Counted from the first letter of the stretch, positions 1 to 11,782 are shown. The stretch: 64,000 nucleotides of DNA from Paraspadella gotoi (GCA_051294375.1 JBJCIZ010000282.1:240161-304160); one strand, 5' to 3'. Notes: a model not told the origin generated them from the sequence alone. Made by a program: numbers and translations.

Positions 1-1647
1 TTTCCACTGGTTCAACAATTAGGGTCCAATTTTGGCCATCCTTTGTGCAAAAGGGTCTCGAAGGGGCTCTCAAAATTTTTCTTGTTAATTTTATTAGGTT
101 TAGTTTTGAGTATGATACCGATCAATGGTAAGTGAGAATTAGTTACCATTTTGCCGTGAAATTTTTATTTAAAAGTAAACATCCACGCATAAAACGGGTG
201 TTAAACCGAAAAATTAATAGTTTTATGTTCCGTTTACCGCCCGAGTTGGATTCGCGCGAATTAAGTTAGTTATCTTTCTTCTGTTTTATATAAATTTGTC
301 CTTCTGAGACAAATTTTTTGTTCGCATACGGCTGAATTCCCAAGAGGTTGATTGAAAAGAATCCTCTTCAACTCGTTACCTGAGAATTTCCATGCATATG
401 TCTCACGGTATGGCCCGCACGAAAATGACGAATGCAGGTCTTCTTAGAGAAAGAATTCTTGACAGGAAAATTTAACTGATCTTTACTTTTGCCTTTTTGA
501 GTTTATTATCTGTCTTCTTTTACCATAAAGAGTTTTGCAGTTCTCCGATATTCTGATGACTCTGGTTTTGACAATCGGCGCCAAGCATATACTGCAAAGA
601 TTGCTAACTACTTGTCTGGCAGCATCAAACACGCGACTCTCTCTTCTTTTCTTTTCGTCTCTTCTCGTCGATCTCTCTCCTCATCTGATTTCACCCTACT
701 CATCTGCTTCGATGTTCCTTCCTCTTATTTTCCTTTTTCTTTCTTACCATTAGCAATGATTATTGAATGTTGAATGATAAGGTTTTAAAGAAATAACCTA
801 TTCTTGCGATATTTGTATTAGATGTTAGATTTATAATAAGGCTTAGTAATTAGTAATTAATTCTTTTTAAAAGAAAAAATTACAGGAAAAAAGAAAAAAG
901 CAATATCCCCTGAAAAAAAAAATCTGAAATTTATAAAAAACGGCGTGAAAGAAAGATTTCGAAATCTTTTTGTTTACTCGATTGATTGCGAAAAAGACTT
1001 TACCCCGCGCCCGTTTTATGCGATGATGAGTTAAAAGAGGAGCTACACGATCGGAATTCTAATAGAGTTTTCAACCTGGTGAGTCAGATTCGGGGAAAAA
1101 TTCTTCTATTAGGCAAAAATCTTCCATAAGGAACGGGTTGAAGTTTTCCTCGAAGATTTTGGTTTAATATTTTTCCTATATTTTAATGGTTGGATTTTTT
1201 TTGAAACTTAATAAGTTAACAATATTGCCATCATTCTACCGTTGGCCGGTATAAAGAGACTATATTAAAAAAACGCTGCGGGCGTTAGTTTCGTCAGAGG
1301 CTTTAGTCCTAATAAAGATACCAAAATAAGAAAATAGATAGCCGGTTTAACCACGCCTCCAAATTCCGTCTTACAGGACAAAATTTTTGAAGCCAAAGTT
1401 GTGGCGGCGGGCCGGCCTAAGACGCCAAAAGAACCTGACGCGTCGCAAAGCGATTGTTAAACAGTCCTGACGCTTGTGACTTTGACCATTGTAAACGTTA
1501 GAAACCTGCATGACCGCTTCTATGCAATTGACGAGAAGGCTCAAAGACCGAGGATCTTTGCAGATACTGACCTGCATTCTGGAATTTCGAATGACGTCTT
1601 CTCGCGATGCAGCAGCGCGTCGATTTCAACCTCCAAATATCTCAATT
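1..1647. other. AT-rich region without a supported gene
   Basis: I see no conserved protein or RNA in this stretch. Short open frames at 535-753 and 1371-1577 have no recognisable motif. The segment lies downstream (on the minus strand) of the gypsy pol fragment at 1648-2465, so it could hold the rest of RT or a 3' LTR. I found no second copy of the LTR seen at 8133-8392. Confidence 0.5.
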
Positions 1648-2465
1648 TTAAGTCAAATCAATTGAAGGAAACCAGTGATGTCCGAGATCGCATAGTTCAA
1701 CATATGTCCGACATTCTTGGCTAGACATCAACGCTTTGGGTATGGTGAGTGATTTCTTTTGGTGGTACAATCGCAAATTGGCATTTTTAGTGGACGTCCG
1801 TATCGCATGGACGGTTCCATCCTCATCCTTTTTATCAACCATCACAGGACACGTGTGGTATGGAGAAGTACTTTCCTTGATGAGATCGGCTTCAAGAAAC
1901 TTTTCAACTTGCTCTTCTGCAGCACGTTGCTTCTCAAGAGGAAATTGGCAAGGTGGCTCGACCACGGCGGTCACCCCCTCTTGGAGGTTAATTTTGTGCT
2001 GCACAAGGGACGTTTTTCCTATGTCCCAGGTGCCTCTACTGATAGCTCGATACTTTTGTTTAAGCATCGTCTCTACCTTTTCTCTTTTTTTATCATCCAG
2101 GTGCGATAGGTTGATCAAACTGGCCGGATGTCCATCAGGCGATTCGTCTCCCTTGTTTCATGTCAATGACGGGCTTGGAAGGGGGGTCTTCTTTATAGAC
2201 GACACGGCTACTCCCATTGAACTACATCTGTAAAGTTCCATTCGTGTCCCGAACCAATTTTTAATTAGTACCGGAACTTTCTTGGCGGGTCGGAACACAT
2301 ATCACGGGATGACAACTCCATGTCTTCCAATTCAAACTCGCCTTTGATATCAACAAACGTCATTACATGCTGATGAGGAGGGATAAGGATCATTTCACTT
2401 AGTCTTAAGTTACAATCTTTTTGTGTCATAACAGAATGTACTTTTATGCGATCTCCTCTTTTCAT
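1648..2465 (-). pseudogene. Ty3/gypsy pol fragment (protease-RT linker and start of RT)
   Basis: Two adjacent minus-strand frames, 2465-2265 and 2118-1648, read as the region entering a Ty3/gypsy reverse transcriptase. Seen directly: GTWDIGKTSLVQHKINL, then VVEPPCQFPLEKQRAAEE, then EADLIKESTSPYHTCPVMV followed by KKDEDG. This is the usual 'hkI.l..g..pv...pRr.P......v...+..ll..gvI..S.SPw.sPvv+v.KKDG' entry of gypsy-like RT. Downstream, the expected 'DfRRLN' reads as TSTKNANL, and HHWFPSIDLT resembles 'FssLDLtsGY' before homology is lost, so the catalytic YxDD is absent. Frameshifts split the piece. Gag-like frames on the same strand at 6904-7705 may belong to the same element, with gene A lying between them. 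The family assignment is firm; linkage to that gag is inference. Confidence 0.8.
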
Positions 2466-3599
2466 TATATTTTAGACATTTACCATTAAATTCTACGGTT
2501 TGTTTTTTAGTGTCCAAAACCATGTTAAATAAAGCCATCCCTTATAATCCCAAAATACATATTTCCTTTTTGGTGATAATATGAAAAAGAACATTTCTTG
2601 TGACATTATTTACTTTGCATCTAAGAAAGATAGATCCCAACATTCCCAGATCTCCTCCTATTCCCACAACCCGCACAAACTCTCTGTTTAAAGGGGANNN
2701 NNNNNNNNNNNNNNNNNNNNNNGGAAATAGATTACTTTTAAAACATCTCTTAAAATGTCAACAGATAAAAGGTTTTATGAAGGGCTTCTCGTATCTAAAC
2801 ATCGTTTTAATGAACAGGAGACAGGGCCCGGGAATGGCAAGATCTAAACTTGTAAATGGTGGCATCCAAATGAGCAGCGTCCCCTCGAAAGATTGGCGTC
2901 AAGCCATAGCAGCTTCATCGGGGCATTTGTCACAAAGTTATCAGCGACAGCGCTCGTAGGGGTTCGACTCGAGCAGGATGAAACCTCAGTCTTGGTAGTC
3001 GCTCGGGAAGGGCTCCGTGAAGGTGGCGGCGAACACGGCAAAGGGCAGAAGTGGATCGGCGCCGCACTTCTCCAATGGTAGGTCCACTTACCCCAACAGG
3101 TCGGGGCGGACAGAAACAGGACAGGAAGTGACATAGTGCATGACGACGACTTTCTTTGACTTCTTTGGTGAATCCTCGTGATGAACGTGCATAATAGCCT
3201 GGAGCGTAATGATTTATTTAATTAATTCCATGATACTGCATTCTAAAAAGTTGCAAAATAGTAATTCTTATTTAAATAACGAATTTTTCATTTATTATTT
3301 TTGGAACGAAAACAAAATTCGTGAAACTGAGGAACTTTTTTTATCACTCGGACGGGATGGTCAAGGGGTGTAATAAGGATTTAGACATGTATATCTTACG
3401 TCAGGAAGAGGAAAAAAAAGATTTTATCCGCTCAGGACAAAAGATACGATTTATCTGACCAATCAGCGGTCAAGGATGGCTGTTGTCACTAATTTATTTC
3501 TGTAGAACAACAAAATAAATTTTTATTTGTTCGTCAATATATTTAAAAATTAGTTGTAGTGTAGTTTAATAATTAGAATACTGATAGATAGTTTTAGAA
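2466..3599. other. Intergenic stretch with one weak minus-strand ORF and an N gap
   Basis: This holds a 25-N run and a GC-richer patch. The minus frame at 2844-3134 is open but matches nothing I know. The last 400 bases before gene A are AT-rich and contain a CCAAT box inside GACCAATCAG near 3459. A similar CCAATCAG lies upstream of gene B on its strand, so this could be the promoter side of the family. Confidence 0.4.
2698..2722. other. 25-N assembly gap
   Basis: A run of exactly 25 N, the same length as the run at 18389-18413. A fixed length suggests a placeholder written by gap-filling software rather than a measured distance. Confidence 0.95.
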
Positions 3600-6500
3600 A
3601 TGCCAAAATATAAAAAATAGCTACTCGCAGTCAAGAGGACGACAGTTTCTTGGAACCTCAAGCCTCTAAATCCATCGCAACTACCCTACACTTCGTGATG
3701 TTTTATGTCATGCTAAATTCAAAAAGGTTTGTAAAAAAACTATTTTAAAATGTTGTGTTAAAGTTACGTAAATTCTAATGTTTGAAAGCGTTGCCCCGTA
3801 AAAAAGAAAATAAAATTGTATCTTATAGCTTGATGGAGCAAGTTTAAACTGGGCGTTTCTTCAAAGTCAGTGGCCGAAGACATCCGCGACATTTATCGGC
3901 GAACCAACTGCGTCGCTTTCAATCGGCGTCATCAGACAACCGTCGCAATTCGTGTTCGGCATCGTGGAACGAAACTATCGCATCCACCACCGTTCTCATG
4001 GCACCGAGCAACGTTTTCGAAACTTTTGTTCTCGGCTCGACCAACTCTTCGACATCATAGCCTGCAAATGTGTGCATAACTCTGTGCGCTGCATAGGATG
4101 CGATGGAAATTGTGAAGTGGCAGGCACATATTTCCTGCAACTGCGAGAAATCGCGCAAAAATTCCGCCGATGCGAGCTCCGCTTCATTTACGACCAGCGA
4201 AAACGAGGGTCGGAACTTGGAAAAAATGGCCATTGTTTCGATAGACCTCAAAATCAACTACAAATTCTCGAGAAAAAACGTCAAAGGCAGCTGCTTTTAA
4301 TAAATGGTTTATCAAATGTTAAAATCTTCTAAATAATGTAGTTTTTCAGAGTTGTATTTATTTTAAATAAAAATTAAGTGATTTTTAATTCTAATAATTT
4401 TACTACTGGCAAGTAAAGACCAAAAGAATATCATCAATGAATTTTTCAAAAAGGAACAAGAGAGACTCAATCCTCTTCCAATGCCAAACGTTTCTGCAAG
4501 CCTCTTGGAAGCAGAATCACAACGCGGCCCTTCAAATTTCGTTATGGAGGTAGAAGACGATGATACTTCCAAAAACTTTGAGTGCAAAGGAATAAATCAA
4601 TGCATCAAAGGTACTTAGATAGAATTTGAAATATACATACTAGTTTCTTTGTTCTGACTTTTATTTATAATCGTAGCATAACATAAAAAATTTAACTAAC
4701 TAATAGTACGGTTTTTATGTAATTGGTTTGTATCATGAACAAGCAAAAAGTTATATGCATTCTCTCTTTTTTAACTAATAGTACGGTTTTTATGTAATTG
4801 GTTTGTATCATGAACAAGCAAAAAGTTATTATGCAAAAAAAAAGAGATAGTATTTGTGATTTTATAGTATATATTCTTTTTTCTTTTTCTAAATTCAGAA
4901 ATAAAAATAAATGTGAAATGCGAAAACTTTTAATATTAATTTTAGTATAAAATTATTTTTTAAATACAGAAAATCGTCAACGCCTTGACAATTTGGCGCG
5001 CGAGGCCGATCGTTGGCCATCAGCATCCGACCGGATGATCGCCGCCATTGCAACGGCAGTTTTGGTCGACTACGGCATCGTCACCGATGAGGATCAATCT
5101 CAGGCCATCGATCGTCATAAGGTTCGACGAGCGCGTGAGCGAATCCGCTCTGAACTTCCTGACCATGCGTCGCCCAGTGTTGTCGAAGGTTTATTCTTCG
5201 ATGGCAAAGAAGTCGAAACACTAAAAATGATAAGAGACGACGAAGGGAAATGGAAACGAGTGAAGGAGAAACAAGAACACATCGTCGTCATTAGCGAGCC
5301 CGACGGCGAATACCTCACTCACCTCACGCCGGACGGAAAAAAAGCTGCGCCAACTACAAAAGCATTGTTTGACTTTATTGAAGAACATGGGATAGCAGAC
5401 AGTTTAAAGCAAGTGACACTCAACTTGACGGTGATTAAAACTTATTTTTTTATTTTAGAAAAATATTTTTACTGTGTTTATATTAATGATCTTATTCACA
5501 ATTCAGGTTATTGGTGGAGACTCAACCGCCGTCACCACTGGCCATCGCGGCGGAGTCTTTACAAGTCTCGAAAAACTGCTTGGGACGGCGATGCCTGTGG
5601 TCGGTGTGCATGCTCCACACAAATGAACTCCCCCTTCGTCATCGCGAAAGAAAGCGGCGAGACATCTGGGAAGTCGACCTTTAAGGGAGAGATTGGTCAA
5701 GTTCTCTCTAAAGTGGAAAAAATGGAATGGAAGAAAAAGTTTGTTCCAATATTAGATGGTGAAGACGTCAACATTTCTGAAGAAATTGTACACGATCTTT
5801 CTCACGATCAAAAACTTTTATTTCTTGCTTACAAATCGATACGTCAGGGTTTTCCTAAGACGGAAATAAAAAGTTTGAGTCCTGGCCCTATTTTCCACGC
5901 CCGTTGGCTCACGACCGCCACGCGGTTTTTATTTCTTTATATGAAGAAATCTGATTTAAGCTCTAGAGCCATGATGTCCGTCAATGAAATCGTCTTTTTT
6001 ATTATTACAAACTATTGTCCTTTATGGTTCGCCATAAAATCTGCTCCTTCAATTCTTTCGGCGCCATTCCACGTATTTTTTCAAATTCGATTGTTAAGGT
6101 TGCTGCCAAAGCCTATTAATGACAAAGTTTTCCCTTACGTAAAATCTTATTTTGCTCATCCAGAAAATATATTGTTAGCTTTGGCAGCCTCTAATGACAA
6201 AGACCATAGAGAATTCGCTGTAAAGAAGTTGATTGAGATTCGTAAAGGAAGTGAGAGAGGAGATGACTCGCCTCGGATATTTGAACCTCCTCCTCTCAAC
6301 TTCCAGGCTGAAACCATTTACGATATCATTAACTGGGATGATCTGAATTTAACCGAGCCTGTATTTACAACTAAATTTAGTATTGATGACATAAGAGATA
6401 TTTTAACGGTTCCTCTTTCTGTTCCAAAGTTTAATTGTCATACACAGCCTGTCGAAAGAATGATAAAAGAAATGTCAGCTGCATGTCATTCGGTTTGCGG

Positions 6501-6603
6501 ATTCGATTGCCGCGATGGCTTTATAAGAGCCAGAATTAAGTCGCGCGCTCTTCTTCCTTCTGTTGAAACGAAAAAAGATTTTGAAACTTTGTTTTCTAAA
6601 TAA
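3600..6603 (+). CDS. Five-exon gene of an unrecognised multicopy family (copy A)
   Basis: I reconstruct five exons by comparison with copies B and C: 3600-3726 (starts MPKYKK, contains YPTLRDVLCHAKFKK), 3829 to about 4279 (SVAEDIRDIY, SRLDQLFDIIACKC, HISCNCE, FIYDQRKRGSELGK, IVSIDLK), 4414-4610 (acidic), 4970-5412 and 5507-6603. The junction 4610/4970 keeps phase (AAA G|AA AAT). The last exons carry LAREADRW, SASDRMIAAIATAVLVDYG, GGDSTAVTTG, LHTNELPLRH, SPGPIFHARWLTTATRFL and HTQPVERMI. The two expected Cys patches (CKC, then CNC) in exon 2 could bind metal. Function is unknown; the Asp-Ser-Thr strand followed by HTNEL recalls RNase H-like folds, which is inference. Several +1/-1 shifts interrupt it (about 3690, 3865, 3940, 4150, 4225, 5590, 5635). 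The same types of shift occur in other parts of the window, so sequencing error is as likely as decay. Estimated length is about 750 residues. Confidence 0.7.
4697..4828. repeat. Tandem duplication of about 60-70 bp in an intron of gene A
   Basis: The segment beginning CTAATAGTACGGTTTTTATG and running to the AAGCAAAAAGTTAT motif occurs twice, at about 4699-4755 and 4774-4828, almost identical. It lies in the intron between exons 3 and 4 of gene A. Confidence 0.85.
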
Positions 6604-6903
6604 ATTTGTCATCTTTAATATAAGAGAGACAGAAAAAATATTTAAATGCATTCTTTCGTATTTATTCTTTAGCTCTTTAGCCAGATCAGTTTCAAGAAAT
6701 CCTATTGGCCATTTTTGGTCACGTGACCGTAAACAGCCAATCAAAAGCAAGAATTACGTAAAATGCCATGAAATTACATAAAAACGATTTTATGGTATTG
6801 TTCTCGAAACATTTTTAAAAATTTTTATTTATAATATTATTTTTTATCATTTAATGCAACAAATTAGCATACCAGTATCGTCATACTCCTTCATCGCTCC
6901 GGG
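6604..6903. other. Spacer after gene A
   Basis: AT-rich sequence of 300 bases holding the presumed 3' UTR of gene A. It includes TTTTTGGTCACGTGACCG, with a CACGTG E-box-like palindrome near 6720. No gene is seen. Confidence 0.4.
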
Positions 6904-7705
6904 CTAGTGCATAAGACACAGCAGGATCGATAGTTTAGCTCCAAGGATCCCACGAAGATTCTTCACAAAAACTTCTCTCACCTTTGTTTCAATCATGTGA
7001 TTCTTATATTCTTGTCCGTAGGCACAAACTGTGAATGTCTGAAGACGTGCTTCATAGGTGAGCATAGTTTCATCCTTTTGCTTGTACACAGTTTCAAGCT
7101 TGTGATGAGTTGCTTCATCCATGCTGGTTTCAAGTCGATTCAGTAGTTGCGAAATGCTTCGTAGATGGCTGTAGGATCAGCCTCAACTGCATTGGCGGCC
7201 AAGGTTCGTGGTACACCCTTTAGGAGCGCGATGTATTTACCACGTAGGTACCTCTGTTTTAATCCGCACGCACAAGCTTCCTCTTCAAAAGCAAACAAAA
7301 AAGCTTGAATGCTATCGCCGTCCTTGTACTTCCTTGTTACTTCAGCCAGTAACATAGCTCAACGCATCCCTTGAAGGGCAGCTGCATCACCATCGCTGTC
7401 ATCTGGATCATCACCTGGGTCAGCAGGGGAAGAAGCGACGTGGAGGCACTAGACGCGGCGGAAGCAGCAGCGCCGGAGGTTGCGGCTCCAGACGGGGCGG
7501 CGACAGAAGCAGAGGCACCGGAAGCGGCAGCGCCAGATCCTATGGTGGTCGGGGCATCGATTTCGTCTAAACCAGCATCAACTTCATCCTCACCAGAACC
7601 AGAAGTAGGAATGACAAATCTTTCCTCTGGCGTGGACACTGAAGGGGGCGTTGATCGCGCTGGAGGCGTCAATGACATGGAGAGTGTTAGCGACGTCACT
7701 ACCAA
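6904..7705 (-). pseudogene. LTR-retrotransposon gag (capsid-like) remnant
   Basis: Minus-strand frames 7705-7337, 7355-7140 and 7122-6904 run in series. The first is Ala/Ser/Thr/Pro-rich (ERFVIPTSGSGEDEV...), typical of a disordered gag N-terminus. The second and third are separated by a single stop. They read LRGKYIALLKGVPRTLAANA, DPTAIYEAFRNY and then HHKLETVYKQKDETMLTYEA with AYGQEY and VREVFVKNL. This matches the helical layout of gypsy gag ('A...L...L.G.A......+......sy......L...f.......+.....Q...Esv..y...l..l...Ay.......+....++.F+.gl'). No zinc knuckle is visible downstream because gene A begins there on the other strand. The assignment rests on pattern, not on catalytic residues. Confidence 0.6.
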
Positions 7706-8132
7706 GCGAGGGGCGGCAGCGGCAGTAGGCAGAACGAGAGTTGTCGTAAGGTGCTGCGTTCCCTACTGCAACTGTAGAATCATCGAGAGCATCTGATGCT
7801 GTAGGATGAAGGTTCGCCAGCCGCTACTGGAACAGGTGTCGGAGACGGCAGCGTCGTGGCAGAGGGCGCTAACAACGTCGGCGGCCGCTCTTCTCCGGGA
7901 GGATGTGGCTCGTTGTTCACTTTTAATTTTCCAAAATTTTAAAAAAATAAAAATTGCGAGAAAGATCAATTGCAATAAAAGAGCGAGACCAGAGAAGGAC
8001 GATGAAGTTGTGTCTACGAATTGTTCCAAACAGCCGGAGAAGGCGCCAGTTGTGATGTTGACAGGCGCCGTGATGACACCAGGAGCAAAAGAGTTGAAGT
8101 GGCACTGGATCCCACCGAAAATTGCCACCACT

Positions 8133-8392
8133 TGTAGCATTAGGTAGCTAAAGTAGATAGAGAATAAAGCTCCTATGAATAGTATAAATAATATAATGAT
8201 ATAATATATTTACAATAATATTACAAAAATTGGAAATATATTATTTTAATAATTAATTATATAATATATAATATATAACAATATTACAATACTTTCAACA
8301 ATATAATAAGAAAAGACTATAAATCTGTCTCTATAGGATTGCTTCTCTCTTTTATTTCTATAATATTTTTTCAGACAAAGGTACCCGCGACA
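8133..8392 (-). repeat. Candidate LTR of a minus-strand gypsy element
   Basis: Read on the minus strand the segment starts TGTCGCGGGTACC and ends AATGCTACA. It is followed by AGTGGTGGCAATTTTCGG. The second gypsy element here has the same boundary logic (ends CTACA, then AGTGGTGG). The interior is AT-rich. It lies 430 bp upstream of the gag remnant, where a 5' LTR belongs. No partner copy is seen in the window. Confidence 0.5.
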
Positions 8393-8925
8393 TTCGGGCC
8401 CTCAACTCCTAATTGGCGGAAGTCGCGTCACAAGACGCGACCGCAACAATCAGGTTCCTTACCGCCCTTTTGATGCAGTGTGTGCACCTGGTCCAAAGTC
8501 TGCTTTCTCCCTCCCTCTCTTCACGTTTTCCTTAAATACTTTACGTATTCTTTATGGCCTTTTGATTAATCAATAAACGTTTAGAACTTCAAAGAGAGAG
8601 AGAGAGAGAGGATCGACACTGAGCAAGAGCAGAAGACGATGAAAGGGAAAGAAACTGGATGTAAGATAAAGGGGGAATGGGAGAGAGAAGAGAAGAATAC
8701 CTTACTTCTCACAGTAAGATACTACTAAAATCCTTGCTCCTTGTTCAAAATCTGTTCATAATCGATGGCCTGCAGGCATAGAAAATACAAAAGATTTTCT
8801 ACAGTGCAGTAGAATAAAAATAAAAACTCTTTCAAAATTCAATGAAAAAAATTGCCTAATTGCCGTTTCTCAATTCATTCACGCTTCATTTCTCAATCAT
8901 TCCTGAAGAGAGAAGTCCGCGTTCC
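8393..8925. other. Spacer with a short (GA)n run
   Basis: A GA microsatellite occupies about 8596-8612, followed by a purine-rich patch. An inverted motif GTCGCGTCACAAGACGCGAC lies at about 8423-8442 and could form a hairpin. No gene is seen. Confidence 0.45.
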
Positions 8926-9214
8926 CTATTTGATTGGTGCTAGTAGTTGCGTTTGGTTTCCAAGTAGCGTACGATGCCTCATTATAGTAATTGAGTTTTG
9001 TCTCATCAACGTCTTACGCTTCGATGTCCCTTCATGCGCGCTTTCTTCTTGATAGTCGTTCAATGGCACGACCCAATTTCTTTGTCCACTATCCACTTTT
9101 CTTTCTCTCACTCTTTGTAATCGTAATCGTTTCCTGTTCTCTTTCTTATTTACCCTGATGAGAAGTGAGCCTTGTCGCTCTCGTTCCGAAGAAGTGTTTG
9201 ACGGATGTATATTT

Positions 9215-9739
9215 CTATTCGTCGTCCCACGACATCTCTCTTGTCCTGGATGGGCCTTGCATCTCGTATTCGGGGCCAGAATCCTCGTCTTCAGAAGCAT
9301 CATTCGGTTGGATATCGTTAATGGCGTCAAAATATCCATCAATTAACGCCTCAGCTTCATCAGTCGCATCATGCGTTTGCTTAGGTGCCGTCTCAGCATT
9401 ATCATCCCCTTCTTGCTCATCATTCGCTTTGGTTCTCTCGGGAGGTGGTACATCACGACATTTACGGACAGTAATGTGAGCCATATTGATGCTCTCATCG
9501 AGCATCCCGCGTTGGATGGATCCTTTTGAATAACCACCCTGAAGCATCTGGATTTGGCCAATCTTTTGGTTGACTAAGAGTTTCATCTCCTTAGCAATAG
9601 CGATGGCTTTAGGAGTTCCAGCTTGTCAATAGCGATCAATCAGTCCGCAAAGGGTGCCAACGGCATCACGTAATCCTTTGGGAGTAAAATCATTCATATT
9701 GATGCGTTCAAATTCCTCCTTGAGAGCAGCAAATGACAT
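9215..9739 (-). CDS. Orphan acidic ORF with one in-frame TGA
   Basis: An ATG at 9739 opens a frame (MSFAALKEEFERINMNDF, then KGLRDAVGTLCGLIDRY) that meets a TGA at 9628-9626. It continues at once in the same frame to a stop at 9215 (KAIAIAKEMKLLVNQKIGQI, GGYSKGSIQRGMLDESINMA). The C-terminal third is strongly acidic (DEQEGDDNAE, NDASEDEDSGPEYE) and ends MSWDDE. Glycine-free helices precede the acidic tail. I do not recognise the family; a small retroelement gag or a host nuclear protein are both possible. A splice donor AAAAG|GTGAGTT on this strand at about 10108 and a pyrimidine-rich tract just before the ATG suggest an upstream non-coding exon. TGA could be a miscalled CGA. A second open minus frame overlaps the 3' part (8926-9342) and is probably a shadow. 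Confidence 0.45.
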
Positions 9740-11550
9740 CGTTGATATGAAATAAAGAGATTTCAATTAAAAGGAGCATGGTAAATTTGAATCAATCAAT
9801 CAGTATACAAATAAAATAGTCTTGCAAAGTTACTTAGACAGAATGTTTAATTCGTAAAAATTAAAAAATTCCTGAGATGAAATCGAGTCACAAAATTTTT
9901 CATTAAAAAATGAGTGAATTAGCTCATTAGCTAATCGAATCAATAAAATCAATCAATAAAATTAATCGGTCAATTAGCCAGTCAATCAATCAATCAACAT
10001 CGATCTGATTCACCTTTTGGATTGATGTTTTCCGGTTCAAAGGGTTCCGTTGTCAAGTTTGAAAATCAAATTTAATTCGATCCAAAATCAATCACAAACC
10101 AACTCACCTTTTCGAAGCGATGGATACTTTCTTACTGTAGAGAAGCTTGGCTCTCTACGCCTCTTGAGGTGAGGAGCGGCAGTTAGGTGACAGATGATAA
10201 TTTTTGGGTAGTGACGAACAATCTCTTGAAATAAGGACTCACGCTTCTGAAGTCCGAGCAGAGAATAATGGGTGGTCGGACCGCGACAAAAGAGAACATT
10301 GGTTCTTCTTTAAAGGGGCACGCCACATCATATATAATTTTAAGTCATTGGATATCAGCATAATAGACGTCGTTTTTCAGGAATTTCAGATCTATGAACG
10401 CGGCGATTTCGATTTTGTTTAGTGAAACGAACCGAGGTTTTGTTTAATCACCCCCCCGTCATTCACAATTGGAGGAAGGAAGCATGTTAGCATCATCTTC
10501 CTAATATTTAGATTTGACAACAACAGGCGCAGCAAATCAACGCCACCGTCGTTTTGACGAACTGAAGCTTCACCTTGAAGTTTAAATATTTTCTTGGAGA
10601 CGTCTTGCCACACTGATTATTTCGGTGAATGAGGCCAACAGAGTTGCTAATCGGAGGTGATGTTATAATTTTTCAACCATTATTAATGAGTAGAGAGTTA
10701 TGACGTAGAATCGTTCGTAGTCTTCTCTTTAAAGAGATTTGATTGCCCTACTCGCAGACGATTTATTTCTTTGATTTCGTTCGCAGTAATTCAATTTTCT
10801 AATCTATGAGAGGTTGATCGGGAGCGAAAAATCGAGCGGATTTTCGCTGAAGATTTCAAAGGCGAGATCCATACTTTTACTCGGGATCCTATCCGCGAAG
10901 CCGGTTCAGGCTCAATATTGATATCAGTTGGCTTTCTTTGTGACGTCGTCGTCGGTCACGGCTTTTTATGGTAAAATAAAAACTGCGCTATGACGTTTTA
11001 TAATTTTGGCTGGAAACTTCCGTTTTTTTAAAAAAAATTATTATGAATCTAACGCATGAATTTTATAAAAGTGTGCCGATCATAGTATAAGCTTAAAAAT
11101 TTAGATACGCTTCATATCTATGACAATTACAATACATTGAATGTCAAGTATTTTGTTTGAATCCCAGCTTCTTATGAATTACTCGGGCAAATATGCAAAA
11201 AAAATTATAGCTACAGCTACAATATAATATCCAAATTATTATATAGAAATGCTTCACATCTAATTTACATATTGCAGTAAATAATATGTGAAGATGAAAT
11301 TCATAAAAAAATCTTTTGAATCAATAAAAACATGTGAAATCAAAAGACCTTTTTAATGAGAAGCTGTATCTTAATTTAATACATAAAAAATTAAAATCTT
11401 TATCAAGCTATGATTTGAAAAATTGTAACAATTTCCAATTGTAAACAATGTAGAAACATTTTTCTTAATTTCTTTACGTTAGTGTCTTTTGTTTTATTGA
11501 ATTTCAATACGTAGTTTAGTTTTCCAGTCTTTTACACTGTTACTGTTTAT
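9740..11550. other. Intergenic stretch without a recognised gene
   Basis: This includes a run of TCAATCAATCAA-type simple repeat near 9940-10000 and a hairpin-like repeat at 10136-10175 (TAGAGAAGCTTGGCTCTCTA). A second copy of the hairpin lies at 11743-11782. Open frames at 10204-10422 and 10419-10613 show no known motif. Confidence 0.4.
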
Positions 11551-11689
11551 GGATTATGTTAATACTGTTTTTGGTATTAAATAAAAAAAAATCCTATTTT
11601 TGTCAGTTGCTGCCTTTTCTGAATCCTTTAAAAACGAGTTCAGGCTCGGCAGTGACTGTACAGCTGCCTTCCAGCGGCTGTCCAGCTTT

Positions 11690-11782
11690 CTCTCTCTGTC
11701 TCTGTCTGTCTTTCTCTTTCTGTCTCTTTCTCTCACTCTCTCTCTGTAGAGAAGCCTCAGCTCTCTACGCCTCTGAAGGTGA
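11690..11782. repeat. CT-rich microsatellite followed by a dispersed hairpin repeat
   Basis: A TCTCTCTGTCT-type tract at about 11690-11745 runs into CTGTAGAGAAGCCTCAGCTC and CTCTACGCCTC. The latter part matches 10136-10175 closely, so a short element with AGAGAG/CTCTCT complementary ends is present twice. Confidence 0.6.

Noticed and set aside
7763-8140. Hydrophobic minus-strand ORF resembling an envelope transmembrane tail
   Set aside because: Its start lies in the last bases of the candidate LTR and it covers the leader before gag, where no env belongs. The hydrophobic run comes from AT-rich DNA.
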